NCBI GenBank assembly: GCA_027704905.1
Contig: JANIIK010000536.1
Coordinates: forward strand, 162,501-226,500
Direction: 5' to 3'
Source: Muraenolepis orangiensis
Lineage: Eukaryota; Chordata; Actinopteri; Gadiformes; Muraenolepididae
DNA length: 64,000 bases
Shown: positions 56,396-64,000 of the stretch, in pieces
Layout: each line of letters opens with the position of its first letter
Position numbering within the stretch: the stretch's first letter is position 1
Notes under the pieces: model-generated
Told to the model about the DNA's origin: nothing
What the model saw: the letters and a program-made list of their open reading frames with translations, nothing else
The model's database searches: none
Position numbers and translations under genes: made by a program

Positions 56396-59300
56396 ATGCT
56401 CATATCCCACACATACTCTATAAGTAATCTTATACTGTTTTTATACCTAGTAGACTGTCTTTTAGCAACTGTAAACTGTAAATGATAACTGATATATTAC
56501 CATGCACTTTACTGCAACATGTGCACTCTGGTTAGATGCTAAATTATTTTCGCTGTACTGTGCTGTGAAATTACCATACATTTGAATCTAATCTAATCAA
56601 ATACTAACCCTAACCCAAATCCTCTCCATGCTGGTGTTCCACCAGGACCTTTAACCAGACTGTGGGAACCTTCAGTGAGCTCCAGAAGTACCTCCAGGGT
56701 TACGTAGCCACGCTGGACCACGACGACAAGAAGAGACACGCCCAGTAAGTACTGACCGCTAGGAGATCCATCCTGGAAGGAGATCCATCCTGGAAGGAGA
56801 TCCATCCTGGAAGATCTACACCTGTTTGAGGTCCAGGCAGATCCATATATCCTGGATCGGGGGCAGGAAACCTCATGCTCATGTACTCTTCTCTGTGGGT
56901 GTGTTAAAGTGGTCTGTTCAACAGGAGGTTCTGTCTTGGTGTCATCCCTCTCCCTCCAGGCGCTCCATGTCACGCCATCTGAGCCAGTCGTCTCCTGATG
57001 CCCTCCAGCTGGAGGAGAAGCTGTCCTCCTTCTCCTCCTCTGCACCCTTCGACAGCCTGGAGGTCATCGCCACACTGGGAGTAGGAGGATTCGGACGTGT
57101 AGAGCTGGTACATACCCTTACCCTACCCCTTAACCCTGCCTCCTAACCCTTAACCCTTACCTTACCCCTTAACCCTACCCCTTAACCCTGCCTCCTAACC
57201 CTGCCTCCTAACTCTTAACCCTACCCCTTTACCCTACCACCTAACCCCTAACCCTTAACCCTACCCCTTTACCCTGCCTCCTAACCCTTAACCCTAACCC
57301 CTAACCCTGCCTCCTAACCCCTTAACCCTGCCTCCTAACCCTTAACCCTAACCCCTAACCCTGCCTCCTAACCCTTTAACCCTGCCTCCTAACCCTTCAA
57401 CCCTACCCTCTTACCCTGCCTCCTAACCCCTAACTCTACTTCCTAACCCTGCCTCCTAACCCCGAACCCTACCCCCTAACCCAGCTTCCTAACCTCTAAC
57501 CCTAGTAGTTCAATGTAGAGGACTATATTGGGAAATCCTTCCCTCATTCCCTACTCCCTCTCCAGTAGTTCAATGTAGAGGACTATATAGTGAGATCCTT
57601 CCCTCATTCCCTACTCCCTCTCTAGTAGTTTAATGTAGAGGACTATATAGTGAAATCCTTCCCTCATTCCCTACTCCCTACTCCCTCTCTAGTAGTTCAA
57701 TGTAGAGGACTATATAGGGAAACCCCCTAACCCTACCTCCTAACCCTACCCACTAACCCATATATACTCTAACCCCTAACCATACCATTTGTTCATCCTG
57801 TAATGATTTAGCTAGGCTAGAATGAAAGTCATGTGATCAAGCTTGTGACTTGTTGTTTCTTTGTGCAGGTGAGAGTCAAGGGAGAGGACATGACCTTTGC
57901 CCTCAAGGTCATGAAGAAACAACACATTGTGGACAACAGACAGGAGGAGCACATCCACTCAGAGAGACGCATCCTGGAAGAGTCTCGCTCTCCTTTCATC
58001 GTTCGGTCAGTCTGTCTGTCTGCACTACCTGTCTGTCTGTCTGCACTACCTGTCTGTCTGTCTGCACTACCTGTCTGTCTGTCTGCACTACCTGTCTGTC
58101 TGTCTGCACTACCTGTCTGTCTGTCTGCACTACCTGTCTGTCTGTCTGAATTACCTGTCTTTTTGCCTGTCTGTCTGTCTGTCTGTCGGTCTGAACTACC
58201 TGTCTATCTGTCTGTTGGTCTGAACTACCTGTCTGTCTGTCAGCCTGCCTGTCTGTCTGTCTTTATGGACTACCTGTCTGTCTGTCTTTCTGTCTGGAAG
58301 TGATGGGTGGAGGTTCCAGGGTATTGAACCTGTGTGTCTTCTCCAGGCTTTACCGAACGTTCAAGGACAACAAGTGTGTCTACATGCTGCTGGAGGCCTG
58401 CCTGGGAGGGGAGATCTGGAGCATCCTCAGAGACAGGTTGGGTTACTACTGTAAACTCACTATATACTGCACTATATAGTGAGTTTGCCATTTTGTAGTG
58501 CTGTCAGAATGTAAAGTTAGAATAATCCTCCCCTATATAGTGCACTCATCGTATCCCACAATGCATTGCGAAAGGTAGTGTAACATGGACACTAACTCAG
58601 CATATATCCCATCATGCATTAGGCTGACAGAAAAACACACACACACACACACACACAAGAAGAGACGTTCACCGACCAAGATCTGAGGTTTAATTATGAG
58701 ACAGAAATTACGGAGACTCCAGTAGTGTCCCAAAGTGTTTTAACTTTATAGTCCTCTACATTGAACTACTAGAGAGGGAGTAGGTAATGAGGGAAGGATT
58801 GAGGACACAGCCCATGTCTTTACCTCCTGAGTCTGTAACCTCCACCCCTCTCTGCTCTCCAGAGGGAGCTTCGATGAAGCGACGGCCAAATTCTGCGTTG
58901 GTTGTGTGACGGAGGCGTTCCACTACCTCCACCGGTCCGGGGTCATCTACCGAGACCTGAAGCCAGAAAACCTGATGCTGGATGCCAAAGGATACGTCAA
59001 GCTGGTCAGCATGGGTCTGACAACACAACATACTTGTCATTAGTGTCGCCCTTAATCACAGTCACAAAGGGCTTCAGAGGCCACAGAACAGGCCCAGAAC
59101 CCTCAGCCCTCTGATGGACAAGGAAAAACACCCCAAACCCACCTTAAAGAAACCCCGACAAGGAACACAGAAGTGGGATCCCTCCCTCCGGGGACATAAG
59201 GAGGGTGATAAAGTCATGAGTTTGGTTGGTGTCCTCCATAGGTGGACTTTGGTTTTGCCAAGAAGATTCAGTCTGGCCAGAGGACGTGGACCTTCTGTGG

Positions 59301-62300
59301 GACCCCGGAGTACGTCGCTCCAGAGGTCATCCTCAACAAAGGCCACAGCTTCAGCGTAGACTTCTGGTCTCTGGGCATCCTCTTGTTTGAGCTCCTGATT
59401 GGAAGGTTTGGACAAGAATCACAAGGTGTAGTTGTTGTTGTTGTTTGATTGTTTGACCACCGAGAAGAGACTTCCACATCAAACATCCCCTTCTCCGATG
59501 AAAGCAGACTAGTAGACTTTAGGTGCTGCTTGCACACGGCCCCAACACACCAACATCCAACTTTAGAATGTAGGTTCAAGTTGGCCAGCGCTAATTCCAC
59601 ATGGGCGCTAACATGAACAGGAAGCATCCAACAACCAAAAGCCAACATCCACCAGCCACCAGCGGGTATGACACACTGGCCTAATGTTGGTGTTGGGGCT
59701 GGGTGCAAGTACCTTCATGTCTGTATCAAGGTGCTTGGATGCCCATGCCCATGGGTGCAACCACCCGTCAATACTGAGAAATTATATATAAAATATGTCT
59801 TCCTTTTATTAACCCTGTCAACGGTCTGTTGTTATTCCCTATTTATTCTCTATTTATTTGAGTAAGGTTTAGTTAAGGAAAGGCTGAGTGTGTGACCCAT
59901 ATGGAGTCATGATGCTAGTATAGATGAATGCTAGTATCTTCAGGATGCACACGTGTCTCAGAGTGTGTCCCTGCTTCACAGTCCACCGTTCTCCGGCAGC
60001 GACCAGATGATGACCTACACCTTCATCCTCAAAGGCGTGGAGAAGATGGACTTCCCCAAAAAGATCTCAAAGAGACCAGAGGATCTCATCAGAAAGCTCT
60101 GCAGGTACCCTATATATAAAAAATATATATATATATATATTTATTTATTCATGTATTTATATGTATAAACTGTCCATGTATACTTTCAAGATCTAAAAGT
60201 GTTGCATCAGTTGTCATGGTAACAGCTCTTGTCTGTTGTAGGCGGAATCCCGTGGAGCGTCTTGGCAACCTAAAGAACGGAATAATCGACATCAAGAAGC
60301 ACAGGTAACGGCACGATGGCTCACTTTGGATGGCGCGGTTCCACATGTTCGGCAGAAAACGTTAGAGTTAGTAGGATTAGTGTGAGGGATAGTAGGGTCA
60401 GTGGTAGGATTAGTACGGTCAGTGGTAGGGATAGTAGGGTTAGTGGTAGGGATATTAGGGTTAGTGGTAGGGATAGTAGGGTTAGTGGTAGGGTTAGTAC
60501 AGTCATTGGTAGAGATAGTAGGGTTAGTGGTAGGGATAGTAGGGTTAGTGGTAGGGATAGTAGGGTTAGTGGTAGGGATAGTAGGGTCAGTGGTAGTTGG
60601 GTAACTCCTTGGCTTCATGGGACTGATCATAGTATGAATTTCTAAAACAATACTATAAAAATACTATACACATATGTACATGTGTTGAATTGTGCAAAAC
60701 GATTTAAAAGCATTTAAAGTGCCAGTAGTGCAGCAGCATCATGAATACAGTGCAGAACAGTGCAGAACAGTGCAGTAACTGTAATGAGTCACTTCTGGAT
60801 GGTGAGTGCTAGTGTCAACTCTCCACTTTCAGTCCTAACATATGAATTAGTGTTAGGATTAGATATGAGTTAGTGTTAGGATTAGATATGAGTTAGTGTT
60901 AGGATTAGATATGGTTAGTGTTAGGATTAGATATTAGTTAGTGTTAGATATGAGTTAGTGTTAGGATTAGATAGGATTAAGGTTCAGGATTAGATATGGT
61001 AAGTGTTAGGATTAGATATGAGTTAGTGTTAGGATTAGATAAGAGTTAGTGTTAGGATTAGATATGAGTTAGTGTGAGGATTAGATATCAGTTAGTATTA
61101 GGATTAGATAGGAGTTAGTGTTAGGATTAGATAAGAGTTAGTATTAGGATTAGAAATGAGTTAGTGTTAGGATTAGATATGAGTTAGTGTTAGGATTAGA
61201 TAAGAGTTAGTGTTAGGATTAGATAAGAGTTAGTATTAGGATTAGATAAGAGTTAGTGTTAGGATTAGATAAGAGTTAGTGTTAGGATTAGATATGAGTT
61301 AGTGTTAGGATTAGATAAGAGTTAGTGTTAGGATTAGATATGAGTTAGTGTTAGGATTAGATAAGAGTTAGTGTTAGGATTAGATATGAGTTAGTGTGAG
61401 GATGTTAGGGTGAGAGTCAGGATTGGGTGAGAGCAGAAACATTGTCATATTATTGATCATATTGTTTTAATCATGCATTGTCCATAATGTCCTTCAAAAT
61501 AGATCCAATGTCTTACCATAAAGATAGAAGATAGATAAATACATTTGTGATAGAATTGAACAGTAATGCCATCTCTCATTGATTTCAGGTGGTTCACTGG
61601 CTTCAACTGGGAAGGACTGAAAGGTCGGACTTTACCTTCTCCACTCAGAAGAGAAGTGAGTACAGAAAACATGTTGGGTAACATAGAGACACACCCTCAC
61701 CTACAGACACCCCCCTGACAGTGTGGTGTATCCCCCCCCCCCCGACAGTGTGGTGTGTGTCGTTCCCCCCCCCCCGACGGTGTGGTGTGTGTCGTCATCC
61801 CCCCCCCTGACGGTGTGGTGTGTCGTCATCCCCCCCCCTGACGGTGTGGTGTGTGTCGTTCCTCCCCCCCCCTTACGGTGTGGTGTGTGTCGTTCCCCCC
61901 CCCGACGGTGTGGTGTGTCGTCATCCCCCCCCCTGACGGTGTGGTGTGTCGTCATCCCCCCCCCTGACGGTGTGGTTGTGTCGTCATCCCCCCCCTGACG
62001 GTGTGGTGTGTCGTCATCCCCCCCCCTGACAGTGTGGTGTGTCGTCATCCCCCCCCCTGACAGTGTGGTGTGTCGTCATCCCCCCCCCTGACAGTGTGGT
62101 GTGTCGTCATCCCCCCCCCTGACAGTGTGGTGTGTCGTCATCCCCCCCCCTGACAGTGTGGTGTGTCGTCATCCCCCCCCCTGACGGTGTGGTGTGTCGT
62201 CATCCCCCCCCCTGACAGTGTGGTGTGTCGTCATCCCCCCCCCTGACAGTGTGGTGTGTCGTCATCCCCCCCCCTGACGGTGTGGTGTGTCGTCATCCCC

Positions 62301-63815
62301 CCCCCTGACGGTGTGGTTGTGTCGTCATCCCCCCCCCTGACGGTGTGGTGTGTCGTCATCCCCCCCCCTGACGGTGTGGTGTGTCGTCATCCCCCCCCCT
62401 GACGGTGTGGTGTGTCGTCATCCCCCCCCTGACAGTGTGGTGTGTCGTCATCCCCCCCCCTGACAGTGTGGTGTGTCGTCATCCCCCCCCCTGACAGTGT
62501 GGTGTGTCGTCATCCCCCCCCCTGACAGTGTGGTGTGTCGTCATCCCCCCCCCTGACAGTGTGGTGTGTCGTCATCCCCCCCCCTGACAGTGTGGTGTGT
62601 CGTCATCCCCCCCCCTGACGGTGTGGTGTGTCGTCATCCCCCCCCTGACGGTGTGGTGTGTCGTCATCCCCCCCCCTGACGGTGTGGTGTGTCGTCATCC
62701 CCCCCCCTGACGGTGTGGTGTGTCGTCATCCCCCCCCCTGACGGTGTGGTGTGTCGTCATCCCCCCCCCTGACAGTGTGGTGTGTCGTCATCCCCCCCCC
62801 TGACAGTGTGGTGTGTCGTCATCCCCCCCCCTGACGGTGTGGTGTGTCGTCATCCCCCCCACTGACGGTGTGGTGTGTCGTCATCCCCCCCCTGACGGTG
62901 TGGTGTGTCGTCATCCCCCCCCCTGACGGTGTGGTGTGTCGTCATCCCCCCCCTGACGGTGTGGTGTGTCGTCATCCCCCCCCCTGACGGTGTGGTGTGT
63001 CGTCATCCCCCCCCCTGACGGTGTGGTGTGTCGTCATCCCCCCCCCTGACGGTGTGGTGTGTCGTCATCCCCCCCCCTGACGGTGTGGTGTGTCGTCATC
63101 CCCCCCACTGACGGTGTGGTGTGTCGTCATCCCCCCCCCTGACGGTGTGGTGTGTCGTCATCCCCCCCCCTGACGGTGTGGTGTGTCGTCATCCCCCCCC
63201 CTGACGGTGTGGTGTGTCGTCATCCCCCCCCCTGACGGTGTGGTGTGTCGTCATCCCCCCCCCTGACGGTGTGGTGTGTCGTCATCCCCCCCCCTGACGG
63301 TGTGGTGTGTCGTCATCCCCCCCCCTGACAGTGTGGTGTGTCGTCATCCCCCCCCTGACGGTGTGGTGTGTCGTCATCCCCCCCCCTGACGGTGTGGTGT
63401 GTCGTCATCCCCCCCCCTGACAGTGTGGTGTGTCGTCATCCCCCCCCCTGACGGTGTGGTGTGTCGTCATCCCCCCCCCTGACGGTGTGGTGTGTCGTCA
63501 TCCCCCCCACTGACGGTGTGGTGTGTCGTCATCCCCCCCCCTGACGGTGTGGTGTGTCGTCATCCCCCCCCCTGACGGTGTGGTGTGTCGTCATCCCCCC
63601 CCCTGACGGTGTGGTGTGTCGTCATCCCCCCCCCTGACGGTGTGGTGTGTCGTCATCCCCCCCCCTGACGGTGTGGTGTGTCGTCATCCCCCCCACTGAC
63701 GGTGTGGTTGTGTCCCCAGCTGTGCGGCCCCAGTGACCACAGCTACTTCGACAGCTACCCCCCCGACCTCAGCGGCGCTCTGGATGAACTGTCCGGGTGG
63801 GACGCAGACTTCTGA
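28251..63815 (+). CDS. prkg2: cGMP-dependent protein kinase 2 (PKG II), 18 coding exons
   Basis: Membrane-anchored serine/threonine kinase activated by cGMP. All 18 exons (listed separately) have GT/AG junctions and sum to 2415 coding bases, an unbroken 804-codon frame plus stop; human is about 762. Order: Gly2 myristoylation start; coiled coil at about 22-92; Gly/Asp/Pro repeats at about 100-140; pseudosubstrate RRGAKAGVSAE at about 162-172; CNB-A (FGELAILYNCTRTA at about 275-288); CNB-B (FGEKALISDDVRSA at about 399-412); kinase with GVGGFGRV at 502-509, Lys524, Glu543, Asp618 in YRDLKPEN, Asp636 in DFG, Thr651 in TWTFCGTPE; and an AGC tail ending GWDADF. Three features support PKG II over PKG I: the MGN start, the pseudosubstrate, and Ser in the CNB-B cassette. 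Confidence 0.97.
28551..28670 (+). repeat. prkg2: In-frame 15-bp coding repeat in prkg2
   Basis: GGGGACCCGGGCTCA-type units encode GSGDP repeats at residues 101-140, in frame with the rest of the exon. Confidence 0.9.
29215..41936. repeat. 12.7-kb minisatellite of 34- and 41-bp units, prkg2 intron 1
   Basis: Core CTGTTGGGTTACGGTAGTGA with ACAGCTCTCCCTCT. The 41-bp variant adds GGACACA. Roughly 350 copies. Recurrent variants (GCTCTTCATCTCTG, GATTACAGTAGTGTAC, ACAGGTTACAGC) recur in fixed order, showing higher-order duplication. The short open frames in it are repeat artefacts. Confidence 0.97.
41937..42529. other. prkg2 intron 1, unassigned sequence
   Basis: Non-repetitive-looking segment between two arrays; no ORF, transposon end or RNA gene recognised. 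Confidence 0.5.
42530..43218. repeat. 26-bp minisatellite, about 26 copies, prkg2 intron 1 end
   Basis: Core GGGTTAAGTGTTGAGGTCAG with GATTA/GATCA/GATGA variants, ending about 45 bp before exon 2. Confidence 0.95.
43265..43431 (+). CDS. prkg2: prkg2 exon 2 (CNB-A start)
   Basis: Encodes VKKLLTEALNNNQYLRRLE, then MVECMYQRSFQQGEDVLRQG and HHLFVLA. The preceding intron is 14.4 kb. Confidence 0.95.
43500..43780 (-). mobile_element. SINE-like dispersed repeat, copy 3 (inverted)
   Basis: Inverse complement of the family at 2863 and 16195. It begins with AATGGACTGCATTTATATAA and carries GGAGACGGCCAGCTGGTCAG and CAGGGTGTCTTGCTCAGGGA. Confidence 0.7.
44038..44151 (+). CDS. prkg2: prkg2 exon 3 (CNB-A phosphate-binding cassette)
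   Basis: Encodes DGRLDVVQNSKLLTAISVW then TTFGELAILYNCTRTATVR. Thr in NCTRTA is the residue linked to cGMP preference in PKG. Confidence 0.96.
44344..44449 (+). CDS. prkg2: prkg2 exon 4
   Basis: Encodes AMSSVLTWALDREAFQNIT and RRTAENRHQQYHNFLR, the C-helix of CNB-A. Acceptor TGCTCCACAG, donor AG|GTCCGC. Confidence 0.94.
44582..44645 (+). CDS. prkg2: prkg2 exon 5
   Basis: Encodes SVSLLADLPEDKLSKIVDCL and EV. The donor GTG|GTAAGT is the first unit of a 31-bp array in which the same donor recurs. Confidence 0.95.
44642..44835. repeat. 31-bp minisatellite, about 6 copies, starting inside prkg2 exon 5
   Basis: Core GTGGTAAGTTATCTGATAAA repeats the last exon bases and the donor. Confidence 0.95.
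44840..45894. other. prkg2 intron 5, unassigned sequence
   Basis: No splice-bounded coding match, transposon end or RNA gene recognised. Confidence 0.4.
45895..46330. repeat. 27-bp array and dispersed repeat, prkg2 intron 5
   Basis: 45895-46185: core GGTCTCTACCTGGTCCTCTA, about 10 degenerate copies. 46190-46330: TTTAGCAGACGCTTTTGTCC-type dispersed repeat. Confidence 0.85.
46380..46500 (+). mobile_element. tRNA-derived SINE head
   Basis: GCGCCAGTAGCTCAGTCTGT resembles a tRNA A-box region, followed by GGGAACCGAAAGGTCGGAGG. Not a functional tRNA: no full cloverleaf or normal B-box. Confidence 0.6.
46550..47180 (+). pseudogene. LINE reverse-transcriptase C-terminal tail, frameshifted
   Basis: LNRLRTRTGPSKAALVKW in one frame, then TTCGCGEVYRSMEHCPICP and DCVKKWDTV in the next. 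This is the Cys/His cluster seen after the RT domain in many fish LINEs. An open frame runs 46762-47178, but the frame change between motifs shows decay. It differs from LINE-A, -B and -C. At 47190-47365 a segment of about 90 bp (core AAGGTCCTGTACCCCTCAAA) is duplicated in tandem. Confidence 0.6.
47503..50249 (-). mobile_element. LINE-A, L2/Maui-like non-LTR retrotransposon, 5'-truncated and defective
   Basis: Minus strand. In coding order it has an endonuclease C-terminal part (VAGDFNKANLKKVLPKFYQ, KSDHRS), a linker, reverse transcriptase (LNDYRPVALTSIVSKCFERL, FAYRQNRSTDDAIAMALHTA, NTGAPQGCVMSPLLYSLY), and a 3' UTR ending in TTGACTTGAC-type repeats. The catalytic box reads FADG instead of FADD. 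Frame changes break it into separate open stretches (RT at 47843-49060). Confidence 0.9.
50253..52036 (+). mobile_element. LINE-B, related but distinct LINE, truncated at both ends
   Basis: Starts mid-ORF (YTPLIKRVKPTVRTVKVWPE). It continues with DPRRMWQGIQAIMDYKPS, SLNDFRPVALTPIIMKCFER and NTGVPQGCVL, then lacks the catalytic FADD segment and resumes at DTTAVGLI. It carries several stops and frameshifts and has no 3' tail. Head-to-head with LINE-A. Confidence 0.88.
52036..52141. repeat. 37-bp minisatellite, 3 copies, before prkg2 exon 6
   Basis: Core TCTATTGATACTATAGTATA; the same 20 bases also occur at 46513-46532. Confidence 0.9.
52160..52237 (+). CDS. prkg2: prkg2 exon 6 (CNB-B)
   Basis: Encodes EHFDQGEYVIREGEEGSTFY and IIAQGK, 26 codons in phase 0. 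The 7.5-kb intron before it holds LINE-A and LINE-B. Confidence 0.96.
52442..52536 (+). CDS. prkg2: prkg2 exon 7 (CNB-B)
   Basis: Encodes VKVTQSTPEHKEPQVINSLQ then KGDYFGEKALI. The FGEKALIS cassette continues in exon 8. Confidence 0.96.
52631..52699 (+). CDS. prkg2: prkg2 exon 8 (CNB-B cassette end)
   Basis: Encodes SDDVRSANIVAEDDGLECL and VIDR. It has Ser in VRSAN, as in human PKG II. The donor GA|GTAAGT splits a Glu codon. Confidence 0.95.
52705..52970. repeat. CTAGTACTAACCCTAAC-type array, prkg2 intron 8
   Basis: Degenerate 6/12-bp units of CCTAGTACTAAC and CCCTAA. The same array resumes at 55800, on the other side of LINE-C. Confidence 0.9.
52974..55796 (+). mobile_element. LINE-C, same family as LINE-A, internally deleted
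   Basis: Begins with a likely 5' end. It has an endonuclease N-terminal part (LANVQSLDNKLSELQARIQF, CIICLTETWMS), jumps after GQNKGSLR (about 53510) to the pre-RT linker, and lacks RT motif 0-1 sequence near 53830. It retains FADD in KFADDTTVMGL (open 53791-54897). The 3' UTR is interrupted by a dispersed repeat (54908-55390) and ends in TTGACTTGACTTTACTTG. Inserted in the CTAGTACTAAC array. Confidence 0.9.
54908..55390 (+). mobile_element. Dispersed teleost repeat inserted in LINE-C 3' UTR
   Basis: Begins ACATTTACATTTACATTTAG and GACATTTGGCACACGC. It includes CTCTGCCGTCCTGACATGAG. LINE-A is uninterrupted at the matching point. Confidence 0.7.
55800..56050. repeat. CTAGTACTAACCC-type array, continued
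   Basis: Right-hand part of the array split by LINE-C. Confidence 0.88.
56085..56605 (+). mobile_element. LINE 3' UTR fragment, second LINE family
   Basis: No coding part. It contains CACTGCCTGCTGTATATACA, a (TA)n run at about 56358-56390, CTGGTTAGATGCTAAATTAT and a GAATCTAATCTAATCAA tail. An inverted relative lies at 22650-22870. Confidence 0.7.
56646..56744 (+). CDS. prkg2: prkg2 exon 9
   Basis: Encodes TFNQTVGTFSELQKYLQGYV and ATLDHDDKKRHA, joining CNB-B to the linker. The intron before it carries LINE-C. Confidence 0.95.
56758..56812. repeat. 17-bp array, about 3 copies, after prkg2 exon 9
   Basis: Unit GGAGATCCATCCTGGAA, 14 bp after the donor. Confidence 0.9.
56960..57107 (+). CDS. 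prkg2: prkg2 exon 10 (linker and glycine-rich loop)
   Basis: Encodes RSMSRHLSQSSPDALQLEEK, then SLEVIATLGVGGFGRVEL with the ATP-binding glycine loop. Donor GTACAT. Confidence 0.96.
57110..57720. repeat. CCCTAACCCTGCCTCCTAA array and 60-66-bp repeat, prkg2 intron 10
   Basis: 57110-57515: degenerate CCCTAAC units beginning a few bases after the exon 10 donor. About 57516-57720: three longer units with core AGTTCAATGTAGAGGACTAT. Confidence 0.88.
57869..58005 (+). CDS. prkg2: prkg2 exon 11 (catalytic Lys, helix C)
   Basis: Encodes VRVKGEDMTFALKVMKKQH; Lys in FALK is the ATP-binding lysine. HIHSERRILEESRSPFIV provides the helix C Glu. Donor CG|GTCAGT runs into a TGTC-rich repeat. Confidence 0.96.
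58006..58295. repeat. TGTC-rich 20-bp array from prkg2 exon 11 donor
   Basis: Units CTGTCTGTCTGTCTGCACTA, becoming degenerate TGTC repeats. Confidence 0.93.
58347..58436 (+). CDS. prkg2: prkg2 exon 12
   Basis: Encodes LYRTFKDNKCVYMLLEACLG and GEIWSILRD, the hinge and start of the C lobe. Acceptor CTTCTCCAG, donor AG|GTTGGG. Confidence 0.96.
58440..58800. repeat. Dispersed repeat with ACTATATAGTG palindrome, prkg2 intron 12
   Basis: Has two CTATATAGTG-type motifs and TATAGTCCTCTACATTGAAC, the inverse complement of the 57516-57720 unit, plus (CA)n at 58634-58657. Confidence 0.6.
58863..59004 (+). CDS. prkg2: prkg2 exon 13 (catalytic loop)
   Basis: Encodes GSFDEATAKFCVGCVTEAF, then HRSGVIYRDLKPENLMLDAK. 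Asp of YRD and Asn of PEN are intact. Donor GTCAGC. Confidence 0.97.
59242..59405 (+). CDS. prkg2: prkg2 exon 14 (DFG, activation loop)
   Basis: Encodes VDFGFAKKIQSGQRTWTFCG, then TPEYVAPEVILNKGHSFSVD and FWSLGILLFELLIG. The donor AAG|GTTTGG is weak but fits the phase. Confidence 0.96.
59406..59981. other. prkg2 intron 14, unassigned
   Basis: No tandem array or transposon end recognised; no second coding exon. Confidence 0.4.
59982..60104 (+). CDS. prkg2: prkg2 exon 15
   Basis: Encodes PPFSGSDQMMTYTFILKGVE, then KMDFPKKISKRPEDLIRKLC. Acceptor GCTTCACAG, donor AG|GTACCC. Confidence 0.96.
60242..60304 (+). CDS. prkg2: prkg2 exon 16
   Basis: Encodes RNPVERLGNLKNGIIDIKKH. Acceptor CTGTTGTAG, donor AG|GTAACG. 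Confidence 0.96.
60355..60600. repeat. 21-bp minisatellite, about 11 copies, prkg2 intron 16
   Basis: Core GTTAGTGGTAGGGATAGTAG. Confidence 0.94.
60830..61405. repeat. 23-bp minisatellite, about 25 copies, prkg2 intron 16
   Basis: Core GAGTTAGTGTTAGGATTAGA. Confidence 0.95.
61589..61655 (+). CDS. prkg2: prkg2 exon 17
   Basis: Encodes WFTGFNWEGLKGRTLPSPLR and RE. Acceptor TGATTTCAG, donor GAA|GTGAGT. Confidence 0.96.
61700..63715. repeat. 31-bp C-run minisatellite, about 65 copies, prkg2 intron 17
   Basis: Core GACGGTGTGGTGTGTCGTCA followed by runs of 7 to 10 C. The last unit is altered to make the exon 18 acceptor. Confidence 0.97.
63720..63815 (+). CDS. prkg2: prkg2 last coding exon (AGC tail, stop)
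   Basis: Encodes LCGPSDHSYFDSYPPDLSGA then LDELSGWDADF and TGA at 63813-63815. The acceptor TGTCCCCAG is built from the last, altered unit of a 2-kb C-run minisatellite. Confidence 0.97.
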   Translation: MCGPSDHSYFDSYPPDLSGALDELSGWDADF

Positions 63816-64000
63816 AGATCACAAGTTCAACACCGACCAACGCTCCACCTCCCGTTAACCCAGGAGCTGTTCAGGAGCTCCGGGAGCGCTGGTTTAGTTC
63901 TTCAGATTCAGTCCTCAGTTAAGGAGTGACCGAGGGGGGGGCATGCCTCCCTGTAACCACAAGGGGGCCAAAACAAAGTGGACCGTTCATACGCTGTGCT
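63816..64000 (+). other. prkg2: prkg2 3' UTR, truncated by window end
   Basis: Follows the stop codon with no splice or poly(A) signal seen before the window ends. Confidence 0.6.

Overview
The window looks like teleost fish nuclear DNA. It holds three intron-rich vertebrate genes, L2/Maui-like LINEs, hAT-type non-autonomous transposons, tRNA-derived SINEs and an extreme load of tandem repeats; minisatellites and (TG/CA, GA/CT)n tracts fill most of the intron space. I see nothing prokaryotic, no rRNA, no intact tRNA gene and no CRISPR array. The species cannot be named from the sequence.

Layout. (1) 1-15.8 kb, plus strand: cds1 (phosphatidate cytidylyltransferase 1). Twelve coding exons (exon 2 to the stop) were joined by splice site and phase and give 420 codons. 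The first coding exon is missing and probably lies left of the window. (2) 16.9-26.4 kb, minus strand: tmem175 (endolysosomal potassium/proton channel), ten coding exons, about 500 codons, with an apparent frameshift in the first exon. cds1 and tmem175 converge, and a palindromic poly(A) signal at 15774-15786 could serve both. (3) 26.4-28.25 kb: divergent intergenic region with two perfect CRE palindromes and long GA and CT tracts. (4) 28.25-63.8 kb, plus strand: prkg2 (cGMP-dependent protein kinase 2), eighteen coding exons. All phases agree, giving one 804-codon frame from a myristoylation-type start (MGN) to the stop. The window ends in its 3' UTR.

The genes are unrelated in function: CDP-diacylglycerol synthesis in the ER, a lysosomal channel, and a membrane-anchored cGMP kinase. 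In human, CDS1 and PRKG2 both lie on 4q21, so part of the linkage looks ancestral; TMEM175 is on 4p16 in human.

Mobile DNA: two hAT-like elements with perfect 8-bp target duplications (8529-8980, 19350-19803); a foldback-type inverted repeat (20597-21098); SINE-like copies; one LINE tail (about 46.55-47.18 kb) and three defective LINE bodies (LINE-A minus, LINE-B plus, LINE-C plus) in prkg2 introns 5 and 8. LINE-A and LINE-C are related copies in opposite orientation on either side of prkg2 exons 6-8.

The most unusual feature is how tightly tandem arrays are tied to splice junctions. Several arrays contain the last bases of the preceding exon plus its 5' splice site in every unit (cds1 exon 6, tmem175 exon 1, prkg2 exon 5). 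Others end exactly in a 3' splice site (cds1 exon 5, prkg2 exon 18). Two cds1 exons have a roughly 190-235 bp (TG)n tract as the acceptor-side sequence, and cds1 exon 2 is also followed directly by (CA)n. prkg2 intron 1 holds a 12.7-kb minisatellite with higher-order structure. Repeat copy numbers are estimates by eye.
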